Assembly (NCBI GenBank): GCA_038735125.1
Contig: JAVYNU010000009.1
Span: forward strand, 1 to 64,000
Origin: Ignisphaera sp.
Lineage (GTDB): Archaea; Thermoproteota; Thermoprotei_A; Sulfolobales; Ignisphaeraceae
Direction of reading: 5' to 3'
DNA length: 64,000 nt
Shown here in pieces: positions 26,548 through 35,239 of this stretch (position 1 is its first letter; every line of letters starts with the position of its first letter). The notes under the pieces were generated by a model. The model saw only the letters and a program-made list of their open reading frames with translations, made no database searches and was not told where the DNA came from. The translations under genes were made by a program, and so were the position numbers.

Positions 26548-26883
26548 ATGGAGTATATATATGCTGTACTCCTACTCCATGCAGCAAAAAAAGACATTTC
26601 GGAGGACAATATAAAAAGAGTCCTAGAAGCGGCAGGAATAGCAATAGACGATGTAAGGGTAAAAGCTCTTGTAGCAGCTGTAAAGGAGATAAACATAGAT
26701 GACGTTCTAAAATCCTCCTTTGCCATGCCTATAGCACCTACAGCAATGCCTGCTGGAGCTGTAACTGGCCAGCAGACAGTGGCTCAGCAGGCTCCTAAGG
26801 CTGAGGAGAAGAAAGAGGAGGAGAAGAAGGAGGGTGTTTCAGAAGAGCAGCTGGCAGAAGGCTTATCAGCACTCTTTGGCTGA
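26548..26883 (+). CDS. rpl12: Large-subunit ribosomal protein P1 (L12)
   Basis: Archaeal acidic stalk protein that recruits and activates elongation factors on the ribosome. The N-terminal dimerisation domain is MEYIYAVLLLHAAKKDISED with the typical VKALVAAVKEINIDDVL. An Ala/Pro hinge follows, then a Glu/Lys-rich segment and the invariant C-terminal GLSALFG used to bind factors. The start is ATG 26548, not the GTG at 26539, because the family begins MEYIYA and GGGGTG lies about seven bases before this ATG. alaS follows. L10, L1 and L11, its usual upstream neighbours, are absent. Confidence 0.97.
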   Translation: MEYIYAVLLLHAAKKDISEDNIKRVLEAAGIAIDDVRVKALVAAVKEINIDDVLKSSFAMPIAPTAMPAGAVTGQQTVAQQAPKAEEKKEEEKKEGVSEEQLAEGLSALFG

Positions 26884-26961
26884 TCCACTGCAGTATAGTG
26901 TAGCAATAGACCTAACTGAAAATATAGCATTTTATTGATGTTAACATTATGCAATTAATTG

Positions 26962-29715
26962 ATGGAGCTGCTTATGCAGAGAGCAATAGATCCAAGTTTT
27001 TATGTAACTCAAATGTTTAAAAATAAAGGATACAAAAGAGCTCAATGCCGTTACTGTAAGGCATATTTTTGGAGTATAATGGATAGGGATAACTGTGGAG
27101 ATGCACCATGCACTGATTACACATTTTTTGACATAACAACAAAAAGGTCTTTGGGGTATAGAGAAGCCAGAAACGCATTTCTAGAATTTTTCAAGAGGAG
27201 AGGACACGAAATCATAGAACCGAGACCTGTTGTTGCAAGATGGAGAGAGGATCTCTACCTAACTATTGCGAGTATTGTTGTATTTCAACCCCATGTTACG
27301 TCAGGTTTAGTTCCGCCACCAGCTAACCCGCTTGTAATTGCACAGCCTTGTATAAGGCTAGAGGATATAGATTCTGTTGGATATACCCTAGGGAGACATC
27401 TAACGAACTTTACGATGGGAGGCCATCACGCATTTAACTATCCAGATAAAACTGTGTACTGGGTGGACGAAACAGTTGAATTAGCCAAAGAGTTCTTTGT
27501 AGAAGAGCTTGGAGTGCCGGAAGAGGAGATAACGTTTAAAGAGTCATGGTGGGAGGGAGGAGGAAACGCTGGACCAAGCTTCGAAGTTGCTGCCGGTGGT
27601 TTGGAGCTTGCCACACTAGTCTTTATGATGTATAAAGTTGATGGCGATAACTATATAGAGTTGCCACTAAAGATAGTGGATACGGGATACGGCATAGAAA
27701 GGATAGCTTGGTTTTCTCAAAAAACACCTACAGCTTTTCATGCAATATATGGAGATCTTGTTAGAGAGTTTCACAAGGCACTAAATGTTTTAGAACCGGA
27801 TAAAGAGATTCTGTATTCTCTAGCTAGAAAAACTGGACGTTTCGACCTAACAAAAACAGAGGAGCTAGCTAATTTAGTGAGAATAATCTCAAGAGATTTA
27901 GGCATAGGCGAAAAGGAGATACAAGATCAGCTAAGAAACGTGTTTGACGTCTATGCTGTTTTAGACCATACAAAGACTATAGCATTGATGTTAGCAGATG
28001 GTATTGTACCTTCCAATAGTGGCGAGGGCTATCTTGCTAGACTAGTCATTAGAAGAACTCTGAGAAGACTAAGTAAACTAGGGTCAGAAACACCTCTTGC
28101 CGAGCTTGTTGCAAAACAACTCAACTTCTGGGGCGATATATACCCGCAAATGATAAAGTACAAAGATAGAATCCTTGAAATCATTCTTATAGAGGAAGAA
28201 AAGTTCAAAGAAATAATATCAAAAGCTTCTACAGTAATAGAAAAATATCTAAGGAAACATCTTTCAGCAGAAGATCTTATAGAGCTTTATGATTCTCATG
28301 GGATTCCTCCAGATATTGTATCACAAGAAATAGAGAAAAAACGTGGTTTAAAAATCGAGATTCCAACCAATTTCTATTCCCTTGTGGCATCACGACACAG
28401 CAGACCAAAAGCTGTTCGAGAACTAGAGGAGGTAAAACTTCCAAAGGATGTTATAGAATGGGCTAAGAAATTACCGCCAACTAAAAAGATTTTCCATGAA
28501 GAACCATACAAGAGGGCGTTTAAGGCCAGAGTCATAGATGTATATAAAAATTATGTGGTATTAGATGCTACAGCATTCTATCCTGAGGGTGGTGGCCAGC
28601 TAGGGGATTCAGGATACATAAAAACATCTGAAAATGTTTACAGAGTTATCGACACTAAGAAGGTTGGAGATGTTGTTGTGCACGTTCTTGAAAGTGTCAA
28701 AGGCTTGGAAAAGGATATGGAGGTTAGGGGAGAAATTGATTGGGGGATAAGATATAGGAGAATGAGACACCATACAGCAACTCACATAATCCTTGGGGCC
28801 TTGAGAAAGGTTCTAGGGGATCACGTATGGCAAGCAGGTGCTGAGAAGACAGAGCATAAAGCTAGACTTGATGTAACACACTACAAAATACCTTCAAAGG
28901 AAGAGATAGAAAAAATAGAAAATCTTGCTAACAGTCTTGTTGATAGTGGATTGGATGTTAACATAAGATACATGGATAGAAATGAAGCTGAGAAGACCTA
29001 TGGTTTTGTTCTATATCAAGGAGGCGTCCCAATGACTCCAATAATCAGGATTGTTGAGATACCTGACTGGGATGCTGAAGCGTGTTTTGGTACACATGTT
29101 AAGAACACTAAAGAGGTAGGGGTAATAAAGATAATAAATGTTGAGAAAATAGCAGATGGAATAATAAGATTTGAATTCGTGGCAGGAACAGCATTATCGG
29201 ATTATGTTAAGCAAATTGAAGGCAAACTTGAAAAAATTGGTGCCTTATTAGGTTCAAGCATTGAGGATCTTGACAAAAGAGCTGAAGGCATAGTTAAATA
29301 CGTTAGAGCCTTGGAAAGCACGCTCAAATCATATAGAACAATGTATGAGAACATGCTAGTTGAGCAAATTATTAGAGGTGGCGAGTTTGTAGGAAATCTT
29401 AAACTGTATATACTAAAGCCCGAGATTCAAGATGAAGAACTTGTAAAGGGTGTTATTATTAGAGCTATAGAGAAAGAACCAAGGTTACTGCTCATAGTTT
29501 TGCAGCCAAGAAATGAAAAGATATTTGTTGAAATATCGATAGGCAAAGAATCGAGCAGATACATCGATGCCAGGGAAATTGCCAAGGCACTATCTAGAAA
29601 AATTCCATTTAGAGCAGGTGGGAAAGGTGACCATGTTACAGGCATGGCAGAAGCATCAGTAAGCGACATTGAAATTGCTGTGAAAAACATAGTAAAAGAT
29701 TTAATAAAATCATAG
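26962..29715 (+). CDS. alaS: Alanyl-tRNA synthetase, archaeal type
   Basis: Class II synthetase charging tRNA-Ala. It has the archaeal N-terminal Cys cluster (CRYCKAYFW...NCGDAPCTDY) and motif 2 region (RPVVARWREDLYLTIASI). The sequence FTMGGHHAFN and motif 3 region (DTGYGIERIAW) follow. The editing domain has MRHHTATHIIL, and the late zinc ligand is in CFGTHVKNT. The C-Ala end shows FRAGGKGDHVTGMAEA, the oligomerisation and DHHA1-like part. The length of 917 fits. ATG 26962 is chosen over the TTG just before it. The gene follows rpl12 by 78 bases, an arrangement also known from Sulfolobales. Confidence 0.97.
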   Translation: MELLMQRAIDPSFYVTQMFKNKGYKRAQCRYCKAYFWSIMDRDNCGDAPCTDYTFFDITTKRSLGYREARNAFLEFFKRRGHEIIEPRPVVARWREDLYLTIASIVVFQPHVTSGLVPPPANPLVIAQPCIRLEDIDSVGYTLGRHLTNFTMGGHHAFNYPDKTVYWVDETVELAKEFFVEELGVPEEEITFKESWWEGGGNAGPSFEVAAGGLELATLVFMMYKVDGDNYIELPLKIVDTGYGIERIAWFSQKTPTAFHAIYGDLVREFHKALNVLEPDKEILYSLARKTGRFDLTKTEELANLVRIISRDLGIGEKEIQDQLRNVFDVYAVLDHTKTIALMLADGIVPSNSGEGYLARLVIRRTLRRLSKLGSETPLAELVAKQLNFWGDIYPQMIKYKDRILEIILIEEEKFKEIISKASTVIEKYLRKHLSAEDLIELYDSHGIPPDIVSQEIEKKRGLKIEIPTNFYSLVASRHSRPKAVRELEEVKLPKDVIEWAKKLPPTKKIFHEEPYKRAFKARVIDVYKNYVVLDATAFYPEGGGQLGDSGYIKTSENVYRVIDTKKVGDVVVHVLESVKGLEKDMEVRGEIDWGIRYRRMRHHTATHIILGALRKVLGDHVWQAGAEKTEHKARLDVTHYKIPSKEEIEKIENLANSLVDSGLDVNIRYMDRNEAEKTYGFVLYQGGVPMTPIIRIVEIPDWDAEACFGTHVKNTKEVGVIKIINVEKIADGIIRFEFVAGTALSDYVKQIEGKLEKIGALLGSSIEDLDKRAEGIVKYVRALESTLKSYRTMYENMLVEQIIRGGEFVGNLKLYILKPEIQDEELVKGVIIRAIEKEPRLLLIVLQPRNEKIFVEISIGKESSRYIDAREIAKALSRKIPFRAGGKGDHVTGMAEASVSDIEIAVKNIVKDLIKS

Positions 29716-29759
29716 CATGCTTTGGGCGCATTTCAGCTAAAACCTTTAAATGGTATATC

Positions 29760-30125
29760 CTATATTTCCATAAAGCTATACCTTATTCTTATATATTCAG
29801 AAAGCTTTTTGTCATTAGTCAAGGCATTAATTATTTTTGGATCATCGATCATCGTTATAAGATAATCTTCAATTCCATGTGCATGCTGCAAAGAACCTCT
29901 AATCCCTCTCTCTACTTGCACATATCCCAAGTTACTCAACTCTTTAACAGCCTTACTTACATCATCATAGCTAGGCACCTCCTCTTTTAGTGTTGAATTC
30001 ATGCCCTCTATCTCCATATGGATCTCAGTTAACCATAGCCTTCTGTATAGCCTCAGAACCCTCAGCACATCTCCCATAATTTTTTCAATACCTTCTCTTG
30101 CGTTCAAAATAGCATTTATATCCAA
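29760..30125 (-). CDS. Small winged-helix-like protein of unknown function
   Basis: Protein of 121 residues, mainly helical. The middle part (SYDDVSKAVKELSNLGYVQVERG) reads like the recognition helix and wing of a winged-helix domain, preceded by two helices (ILNAREGIEKIMGDVLRVLRLYRRLWLTEI). The C-terminus (DYLITMIDDPKIINALTND) may mediate dimerisation. A DNA-binding role is inferred only. It converges on alaS with a gap of 44 bases and borders the gene-free region. Confidence 0.55.
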   Translation of the reverse strand: MDINAILNAREGIEKIMGDVLRVLRLYRRLWLTEIHMEIEGMNSTLKEEVPSYDDVSKAVKELSNLGYVQVERGIRGSLQHAHGIEDYLITMIDDPKIINALTNDKKLSEYIRIRYSFMEI

Positions 30126-30604
30126 CTAAACCCCACCTCAAATTGTACTAGATTTAACTGGTTATTATTTTCATTGTGAAAATCAGATAAAGGTTTTGCT
30201 GCAATGTTTAAGACATCATCATTTTCCTGTACTACTGCATGGTATTCACGTCAAAAAGTTAAGGGATGATGCTAAGAAATATATTCTTAAACTTTGTTAA
30301 ACCTTGAATTACTTTGAGGCATTAATCCTTAATCATCTTAAAGTTTTTGATGTATTTTGTTGATATATTTAAATAAAATGCATTAAATGGAATAATTGCT
30401 AATACCAAGTTAGGAGCTCAATGATTGCTGCTACATGTAGCTGGTAACAAAATAAGTGTCATCATATTTAAGAGGGCTTGAGAGAGACCAACTATGATAT
30501 AGTTGTAGATGGAATGTATAGTTACATTAGGCAGTAACTGAGAAGATTTTGAAAGAATTTCCATACGAATTAGCTTGGCATTGTTTATGATAAGATTTGT
30601 TCAG

Positions 30605-30612
30605 AATATAAA
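30605..30612 (+). promoter_or_regulatory. Probable TATA box of the coupled unknown gene pair
   Basis: AATATAAA lies so that transcription would start near 30635, immediately before the palindrome at 30639-30662. Confidence 0.45.
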
Positions 30613-30638
30613 TAAAATTTATTAACCAAATTAAGCAT

Positions 30639-30662
30639 TTTTATGCAAAGATTTGCATAAAA
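30639..30662 (+). promoter_or_regulatory. Perfect 24-bp palindrome, candidate operator
   Basis: The arms TTTTATGCAAA and TTTGCATAAAA are exact reverse complements, 11 bases each, around the two-base centre GA. The site lies between the putative TATA box and the GTG start at 30666. A dimeric regulator bound there would block transcription; as RNA it would form a hairpin over the ribosome binding region. Confidence 0.7.
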
Positions 30663-30665
30663 TAG

Positions 30666-31229
30666 GTGGTTTATATATCACAAGCTCAAATAGAATCGAC
30701 TAAACAGCTAGTTGGAGATGAAGGTGAAGTGAGGAGGTCAGCAGTTTGGGAGGAGGCTTTAATACAAGAGTTTATTTACGCTATTGGTCACCTTAATCAC
30801 GTTGAGCAACATCTACTAGAATCAGATTCTTATGTTGGAGCACCAATTTTTGCTGACCTTGTTGATTCTTTCAGGGAGCAGAGAAAGGTTGTCGGCCAAG
30901 TGCTATTCCTGATAGAGAAGCTTGAGAGTATAAAAGGTGGTAGCACAGAGATTAGATCATCATGGGAAAGCATTTGGTGTGCATTAAAGCACTCTACTAC
31001 AGCACTCATCCATATAGACGAATGTATAGAGAAGTTATTGAAGAAGATGAAAGATAATGGAAATCCTGATCTAGTCGAATGTGTAAAGTCATTGTTGATG
31101 GTTCGAGAAAATGTGCTTAAGGGAATAATTAAAATGATTGAGAGAAGCAAATCAGCAGCCGATGTTCTAACTAAGGCTAGTGCGCGGTGTAGGGATGATC
31201 TATGTTTAGAAGAGGTTGAAAAGCATTGA
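30666..31229 (+). CDS. Unknown helical-bundle protein behind the palindrome
   Basis: Protein of 187 residues predicted to be almost wholly helical, probably a four-helix bundle. Possible metal-binding residues lie on the helices: H42, H45, E47 and H49 in helix 1 (GHLNHVEQHLLES), C105, H109, H116, E119 and C120 in helix 3, E138 and C139 in helix 4, C175 and C180 near the end. The start is GTG 30666, only four bases after the palindrome. A GGTGG overlaps the start, so the exact initiation site is uncertain. The stop overlaps the next gene (TTGA). No family recognised. It could be a metal-binding or sensor protein; that is a guess from residue pattern. Confidence 0.7.
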   Translation: MVYISQAQIESTKQLVGDEGEVRRSAVWEEALIQEFIYAIGHLNHVEQHLLESDSYVGAPIFADLVDSFREQRKVVGQVLFLIEKLESIKGGSTEIRSSWESIWCALKHSTTALIHIDECIEKLLKKMKDNGNPDLVECVKSLLMVRENVLKGIIKMIERSKSAADVLTKASARCRDDLCLEEVEKH

Positions 31230-31504
31230 AGTTATCCGGATATGTATTGCTAAAAATATCTCAGGATGCACCAAGAAATGTCAGGATAAGAATTTATAAA
31301 GTGATGAATGGAACTGTAGTCACTATAAAAGGGAAGAGGTATAAGTCCAAGGGATTGGTAGAACTAATGGATGGAATAAAGATAAATGGTTCTCTATATG
31401 TATTTCCATTGGAGAACATAACCAAGTTATTAAGAGAGCTATCTGGAAAGGGGTTAGACACTTTTGTAGAAATAATTAATATGTGTACATGTAAATGCGA
31501 TTAA
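31226..31504 (+). CDS. Unknown small protein with a C-terminal CxCxC tail
   Basis: Protein of 92 residues starting at TTG 31226, which overlaps the stop of the preceding gene by four bases, so translation is probably coupled. The body is beta-rich and basic (VRIRIYKVMNGTVVTIKGKRYKSKGLVELMDGI), and the last residues read INMCTCKCD, giving three closely spaced cysteines at the extreme C-terminus. No signal peptide or membrane segment. A metal- or cluster-binding tail is possible. No named family recognised. Confidence 0.7.
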   Translation: MKLSGYVLLKISQDAPRNVRIRIYKVMNGTVVTIKGKRYKSKGLVELMDGIKINGSLYVFPLENITKLLRELSGKGLDTFVEIINMCTCKCD

Positions 31505-31555
31505 CTCATAAAATTAAAATTAGACAGGAACCATTGAATCTATGGTAGCAAATCC

Positions 31556-33772
31556 ATGGATGAATCACACGGTATTGAAATACCTTTTGGTGTTGGCAAA
31601 GTCATAATAGAATTCTTTGACAGCAACATTGTGCATGTTGTGCATGTTCCACCAACGTCTCAATATAAAGACAATAGCATAGTTGTTATTGCAAAGCCTA
31701 AACATGTTGACATCAATGTATATAGATCTGGCGATATAGTTGCTATTTCATCAAGTGAGATTAGCGTCTACGTTGATATAAGTAAAAACAAAATAGATTT
31801 CAGATTCAAGGATCTCTCAATTGAGGAAATCAACAGGAAAGCTATTAAGCAAAGACTTTATGGCGAGGATTTTCATACTTTTGAGCAGGTATTTAAAATA
31901 GAGCCAGACTCACTGCTTCTAGGTCTTGGCCAGCATGCTGGTTATTCTGCTCATAATGCATTTGATTATAGGAATAGAACTGTTTACCTAGTACAGAGAA
32001 ATACTGATATTGCTGTTCCGTTTATGGTTTCTAGCTCGGGCTATGGCATTCTATGGGACGCATACTCAATGGCTGTTGTAGAGTCTAGAGGGGATATTCT
32101 TAAGGTCTGGTTTGAGGCTAGTGACTATCTTAGCTACTATGTTATCTATGGACCTGAGCTTGATAGAGTTATAGCGGGGTATAGGTGGTTAACTGGAAAG
32201 GCTGTAATGCTGCCAAGATATGCTTTTGGTTATTGGCAATCTAAAGAGAGATACGCTTCACAAGAAGAGATTGTTTCTGTTGCAAAAATGTTTAGAGAGA
32301 GAAGAATACCTATTGACATAATTGTTCAGGATTGGAGATACTGGGGGGATTATGGTTGGAATGCATTCAAATTTGATGAAAAGTACTATCCAGATCCAAA
32401 GAAAATGGTTGAAGATATACATAAGCTTGGTATTAGATTAGCTATATCGATTTGGCCTATATTTGAAAAGAAAACACATATCTATAGAGAGGCTGAGAAA
32501 ATTGAATGTATAGTTGGAGGTGGCCACGAGGGCTTTGGTCTTCTAAATGTATTTAAGGAAGAGTGCAGAGAATGGTTCTGGAGGAAGATAAATGAAGCTT
32601 TCTATAACATAGGCGTAGATGGTTGGTGGTTAGACGCCTCAGAGCCAGAGGTAGGGGCTGGTTTGGTATATTCTACTTGGCAGAAAACCCTTGATATAGG
32701 TAATGGCAAAAAGATGATAAAATTATTGAATGTTTACCCATTGTTTGAATCAGAAGCTGTTTATAAAGGACAGAGATCAATTTCAAATAAAAGGGTTCTT
32801 ATATTAACAAGATCAGGTTTTGCAGGTATTCAGAGATATGGCGTTGTTAATTGGAGTGGTGATATAACGGGTGATTGGACAACTTTTAGGGCACAAATAT
32901 GGGCAGGTCTAAACTATAGCTTATCTGGGCTACCATACTGGACAACAGATATTGGAGGGTTTTTCAGCGGAAACCCGGAAACTGATGGATATAGAGAATT
33001 GTTTATCAGGTGGTTCCAATGGGGTGTTTTCTGCCCTATATTCAGGGTTCATGGAACGTATTATCCAAAGGAGCCTTGGAGATTTGGGAAAGAAGCTGAG
33101 GAAATATTGGTCAAGTTCATTAGGCTTAGGTATAGGCTTTTACCGTACATATACACATTGGCTTGGATGGTATACGAAAATGATTATACTATTATGAGAC
33201 CTCTTGTCATGGACTTTAGAACTGATAAAACAGCAGCCATAATCGATGACCAATATATGTTTGGGCCATTTATAATGGTATCGCCTATCACATTACCTTC
33301 AACATTTGAGAGAGATGTTTATTTACCACATGGCATATGGTATGACTTTTGGACTGGCGATAGGATATTGGGAGGTAGATGGATAAGAGTTGAATCACCT
33401 CTAGATAGAATACCATTACATGTTAGAGGTGGTGCCATACTACCCCTAGCACCTATAACTATTGAAAAAGCAGATAACTATGGAAGTGAAATAGAGTTGA
33501 GAATATATAGAGGTGAAAATAGCGAATTTATGATCTATATAGACGATGGCGAAACATATGACTATGAAAAAGGATTCTATGCAATCATACCTATCAAATG
33601 GATTGAGAAAGAGAATAAGATAATTATAGACGAGAAGAAGGGAGCAATGAGCATAGGATCTATGAAGCTTAAAATCGTGTTGGTAGATAAAGGTAGGGGA
33701 ATTGGTATTGAGGAATCAAAACCTGACATAGAAGTGGAGTATACTGGTAAAAGGATAGAGCTAAAGACCTAG
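31556..33772 (+). CDS. Glycoside hydrolase family 31 enzyme (alpha-xylosidase/alpha-glucosidase)
   Basis: Retaining alpha-glycosidase of 738 residues, cytoplasmic because no signal peptide is present. The N-terminal beta-sandwich (residues 1-200) leads into the GH31 barrel. The nucleophile is D360 in DGWWLDASEPE, and the likely acid/base is D436 in NWSGDITGDW. Further family motifs are VQDWRYWGDYGWN, GIRLAISIWP, YWTTDIGGF and FRVHGTYYPKEPW. The form WWLDASEPE resembles Sulfolobus XylS and related alpha-xylosidases more than maltases, but GH31 specificity cannot be fixed from sequence alone. The ATG at 31556 is preceded by a 51-base gap after the small Cys-tailed gene. Confidence 0.92.
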   Translation: MDESHGIEIPFGVGKVIIEFFDSNIVHVVHVPPTSQYKDNSIVVIAKPKHVDINVYRSGDIVAISSSEISVYVDISKNKIDFRFKDLSIEEINRKAIKQRLYGEDFHTFEQVFKIEPDSLLLGLGQHAGYSAHNAFDYRNRTVYLVQRNTDIAVPFMVSSSGYGILWDAYSMAVVESRGDILKVWFEASDYLSYYVIYGPELDRVIAGYRWLTGKAVMLPRYAFGYWQSKERYASQEEIVSVAKMFRERRIPIDIIVQDWRYWGDYGWNAFKFDEKYYPDPKKMVEDIHKLGIRLAISIWPIFEKKTHIYREAEKIECIVGGGHEGFGLLNVFKEECREWFWRKINEAFYNIGVDGWWLDASEPEVGAGLVYSTWQKTLDIGNGKKMIKLLNVYPLFESEAVYKGQRSISNKRVLILTRSGFAGIQRYGVVNWSGDITGDWTTFRAQIWAGLNYSLSGLPYWTTDIGGFFSGNPETDGYRELFIRWFQWGVFCPIFRVHGTYYPKEPWRFGKEAEEILVKFIRLRYRLLPYIYTLAWMVYENDYTIMRPLVMDFRTDKTAAIIDDQYMFGPFIMVSPITLPSTFERDVYLPHGIWYDFWTGDRILGGRWIRVESPLDRIPLHVRGGAILPLAPITIEKADNYGSEIELRIYRGENSEFMIYIDDGETYDYEKGFYAIIPIKWIEKENKIIIDEKKGAMSIGSMKLKIVLVDKGRGIGIEESKPDIEVEYTGKRIELKT

Positions 33773-33832
33773 TCTTTCATTATACAACAGCTTTTATTTC
33801 TAAATAAAGTTGTATATATATTCGTGACTGGG

Positions 33833-35182
33833 ATGTCAAAAAATGTCGTAATAATAGGAGGCGGTGCTGCAGGAGCATCAGCTGCTTCAAGAGCCAAGAA
33901 GCTTGATCCCTCAGCCAAAGTCATACTCATCGAGGCAACTGATATGATTACACATGGACCATGCGCTATTCCTTACTATGTTGAGGGAATAGTCAAAGAC
34001 AAGAAAATGCTTGTAACATATACTCCAGAGGATTTTGAGCGCGATAGAGGCATAAAGGTTTTAACAAATACTGTTGCAAAGAGTATTGATGTAGATAAAA
34101 AGGTTGTTGCCGTAAAGAGGGATGGCAAAGAATTCACAATTGAATGGGATAAGTTGATCATTGCAACTGGTGCCACACCTATAAAGCCGAGGGTTAATGG
34201 TATTGATCTAAAAAATGTTTATACGATTAGACACCCAGTACAAGCAGATGAGCTGTCTAATGCAATTAGAAAAGCAAATAATATAGTAATTGTTGGTGGA
34301 AGCTATCTAGGGTTAGAAATAGCTGAGGCCGCTCTTTCTCTAGGCAAGAAGACAATGCTCATTGAGAAAGAAGATCAGTTGCTTCCAAAATCTCTAGATA
34401 GGGATGTGGCTGACATTGTTGCAAAAGAGGTTATGTCAAGGGGTCTCGAAATACATCTTTCTGAGCCACTAAAAGAAATTATTGGGAAGGAATTTGCAGA
34501 GGCTGTTGCAACCAGTAAAAACATTTACAAAACTGACCTAGTTATTTTAGCAACGGGTGTTAAACCAAATACAGAACTGGCTGTAAAAAGTGGTATTAAA
34601 ATAGGGGTTACTGGAGCTATAGAAGTAAATGAATACATGGAGACAAACATTGAAGGTGTGTATGCGGCTGGCGATGTGGCTGAGAAAAGACATGCGATAA
34701 CAGGTAAGAAGGTTTGGATACCACTAGCACCATCAGCCAATAAAGAAGGGCAAGTAGCAGGTGCAAATGCAGCTCTTGGAAGGATTTTAAGATTTCCTGG
34801 TGTTGTCGGAACAGCTATAACAAAGTTCTTTGATATGTACATCGCTAGAACAGGGCTAAATGAAGAAGAGGCAAGGGAGCATGGATTCAAAATAGAAAGT
34901 AAGTTGATAAGAGTTAGAACCAAAGCTCATTATTATCCAAAAGGCACATATGCATACATAAAGATGGTTATAGACGTGTCTACTGGAAGAATACTTGGAG
35001 CGCAGATAATTGGGTGGGAGGAATCAGTTGCTGAGTATATCAATGCTGTTGCAATAGCTATTGAAAAAGGAATGACTATAGAAGATCTATTCTTTGCAGA
35101 TATAGGTTATCATCCTGCGGTTGCCCCTGTCTGGCACCCCCTAATAGTTGCAGCAAGAACATTATCTCATGGTCGCTTCTGA
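33833..35182 (+). CDS. CoA-disulfide reductase / NADH oxidase-like flavoprotein
   Basis: FAD- and NAD(P)H-dependent oxidoreductase of the single-cysteine disulfide reductase class. It has the FAD motif VVIIGGGAAGASAASRAKK at the N-terminus, the redox cysteine in HGPCAIPYY (C44 from ATG 33833) and the NAD motif IVIVGGSYLGLEIAEAAL. The second FAD segment is GVYAAGDVAE, and a C-terminal dimerisation domain ends YHPAVAPVWHPL. Homologues reduce CoA disulfide, polysulfide/S0 or O2; thermophilic archaeal forms are linked to sulfur or redox metabolism. GTG 33824 is another possible start; ATG 33833 puts the cysteine at its usual position. Confidence 0.92.
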   Translation: MSKNVVIIGGGAAGASAASRAKKLDPSAKVILIEATDMITHGPCAIPYYVEGIVKDKKMLVTYTPEDFERDRGIKVLTNTVAKSIDVDKKVVAVKRDGKEFTIEWDKLIIATGATPIKPRVNGIDLKNVYTIRHPVQADELSNAIRKANNIVIVGGSYLGLEIAEAALSLGKKTMLIEKEDQLLPKSLDRDVADIVAKEVMSRGLEIHLSEPLKEIIGKEFAEAVATSKNIYKTDLVILATGVKPNTELAVKSGIKIGVTGAIEVNEYMETNIEGVYAAGDVAEKRHAITGKKVWIPLAPSANKEGQVAGANAALGRILRFPGVVGTAITKFFDMYIARTGLNEEEAREHGFKIESKLIRVRTKAHYYPKGTYAYIKMVIDVSTGRILGAQIIGWEESVAEYINAVAIAIEKGMTIEDLFFADIGYHPAVAPVWHPLIVAARTLSHGRF

Positions 35183-35239
35183 TGACAAAATAATGCTTGC
35201 TATGATACGGAGTTTTCTATTTACGAAAAGTGATGGGTT

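Larger units (their letters stand above)
30126..30665. other. About 540 bp without an intact gene; possible decayed coding sequence plus promoter region
   Basis: No frame of useful length is open on either strand. Between about 30477 and 30595 short plus-strand pieces translate plausibly (for instance ETNYDIVVDGMYSYI, then in the next frame EKILKEFPYELAWHCL), as if one gene had been broken by a frameshift and stops. I do not recognise the protein. The last 65 bases hold a TATA-like element and a perfect palindrome belonging to the next gene. No terminal repeats or tRNA seen. Confidence 0.5.
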
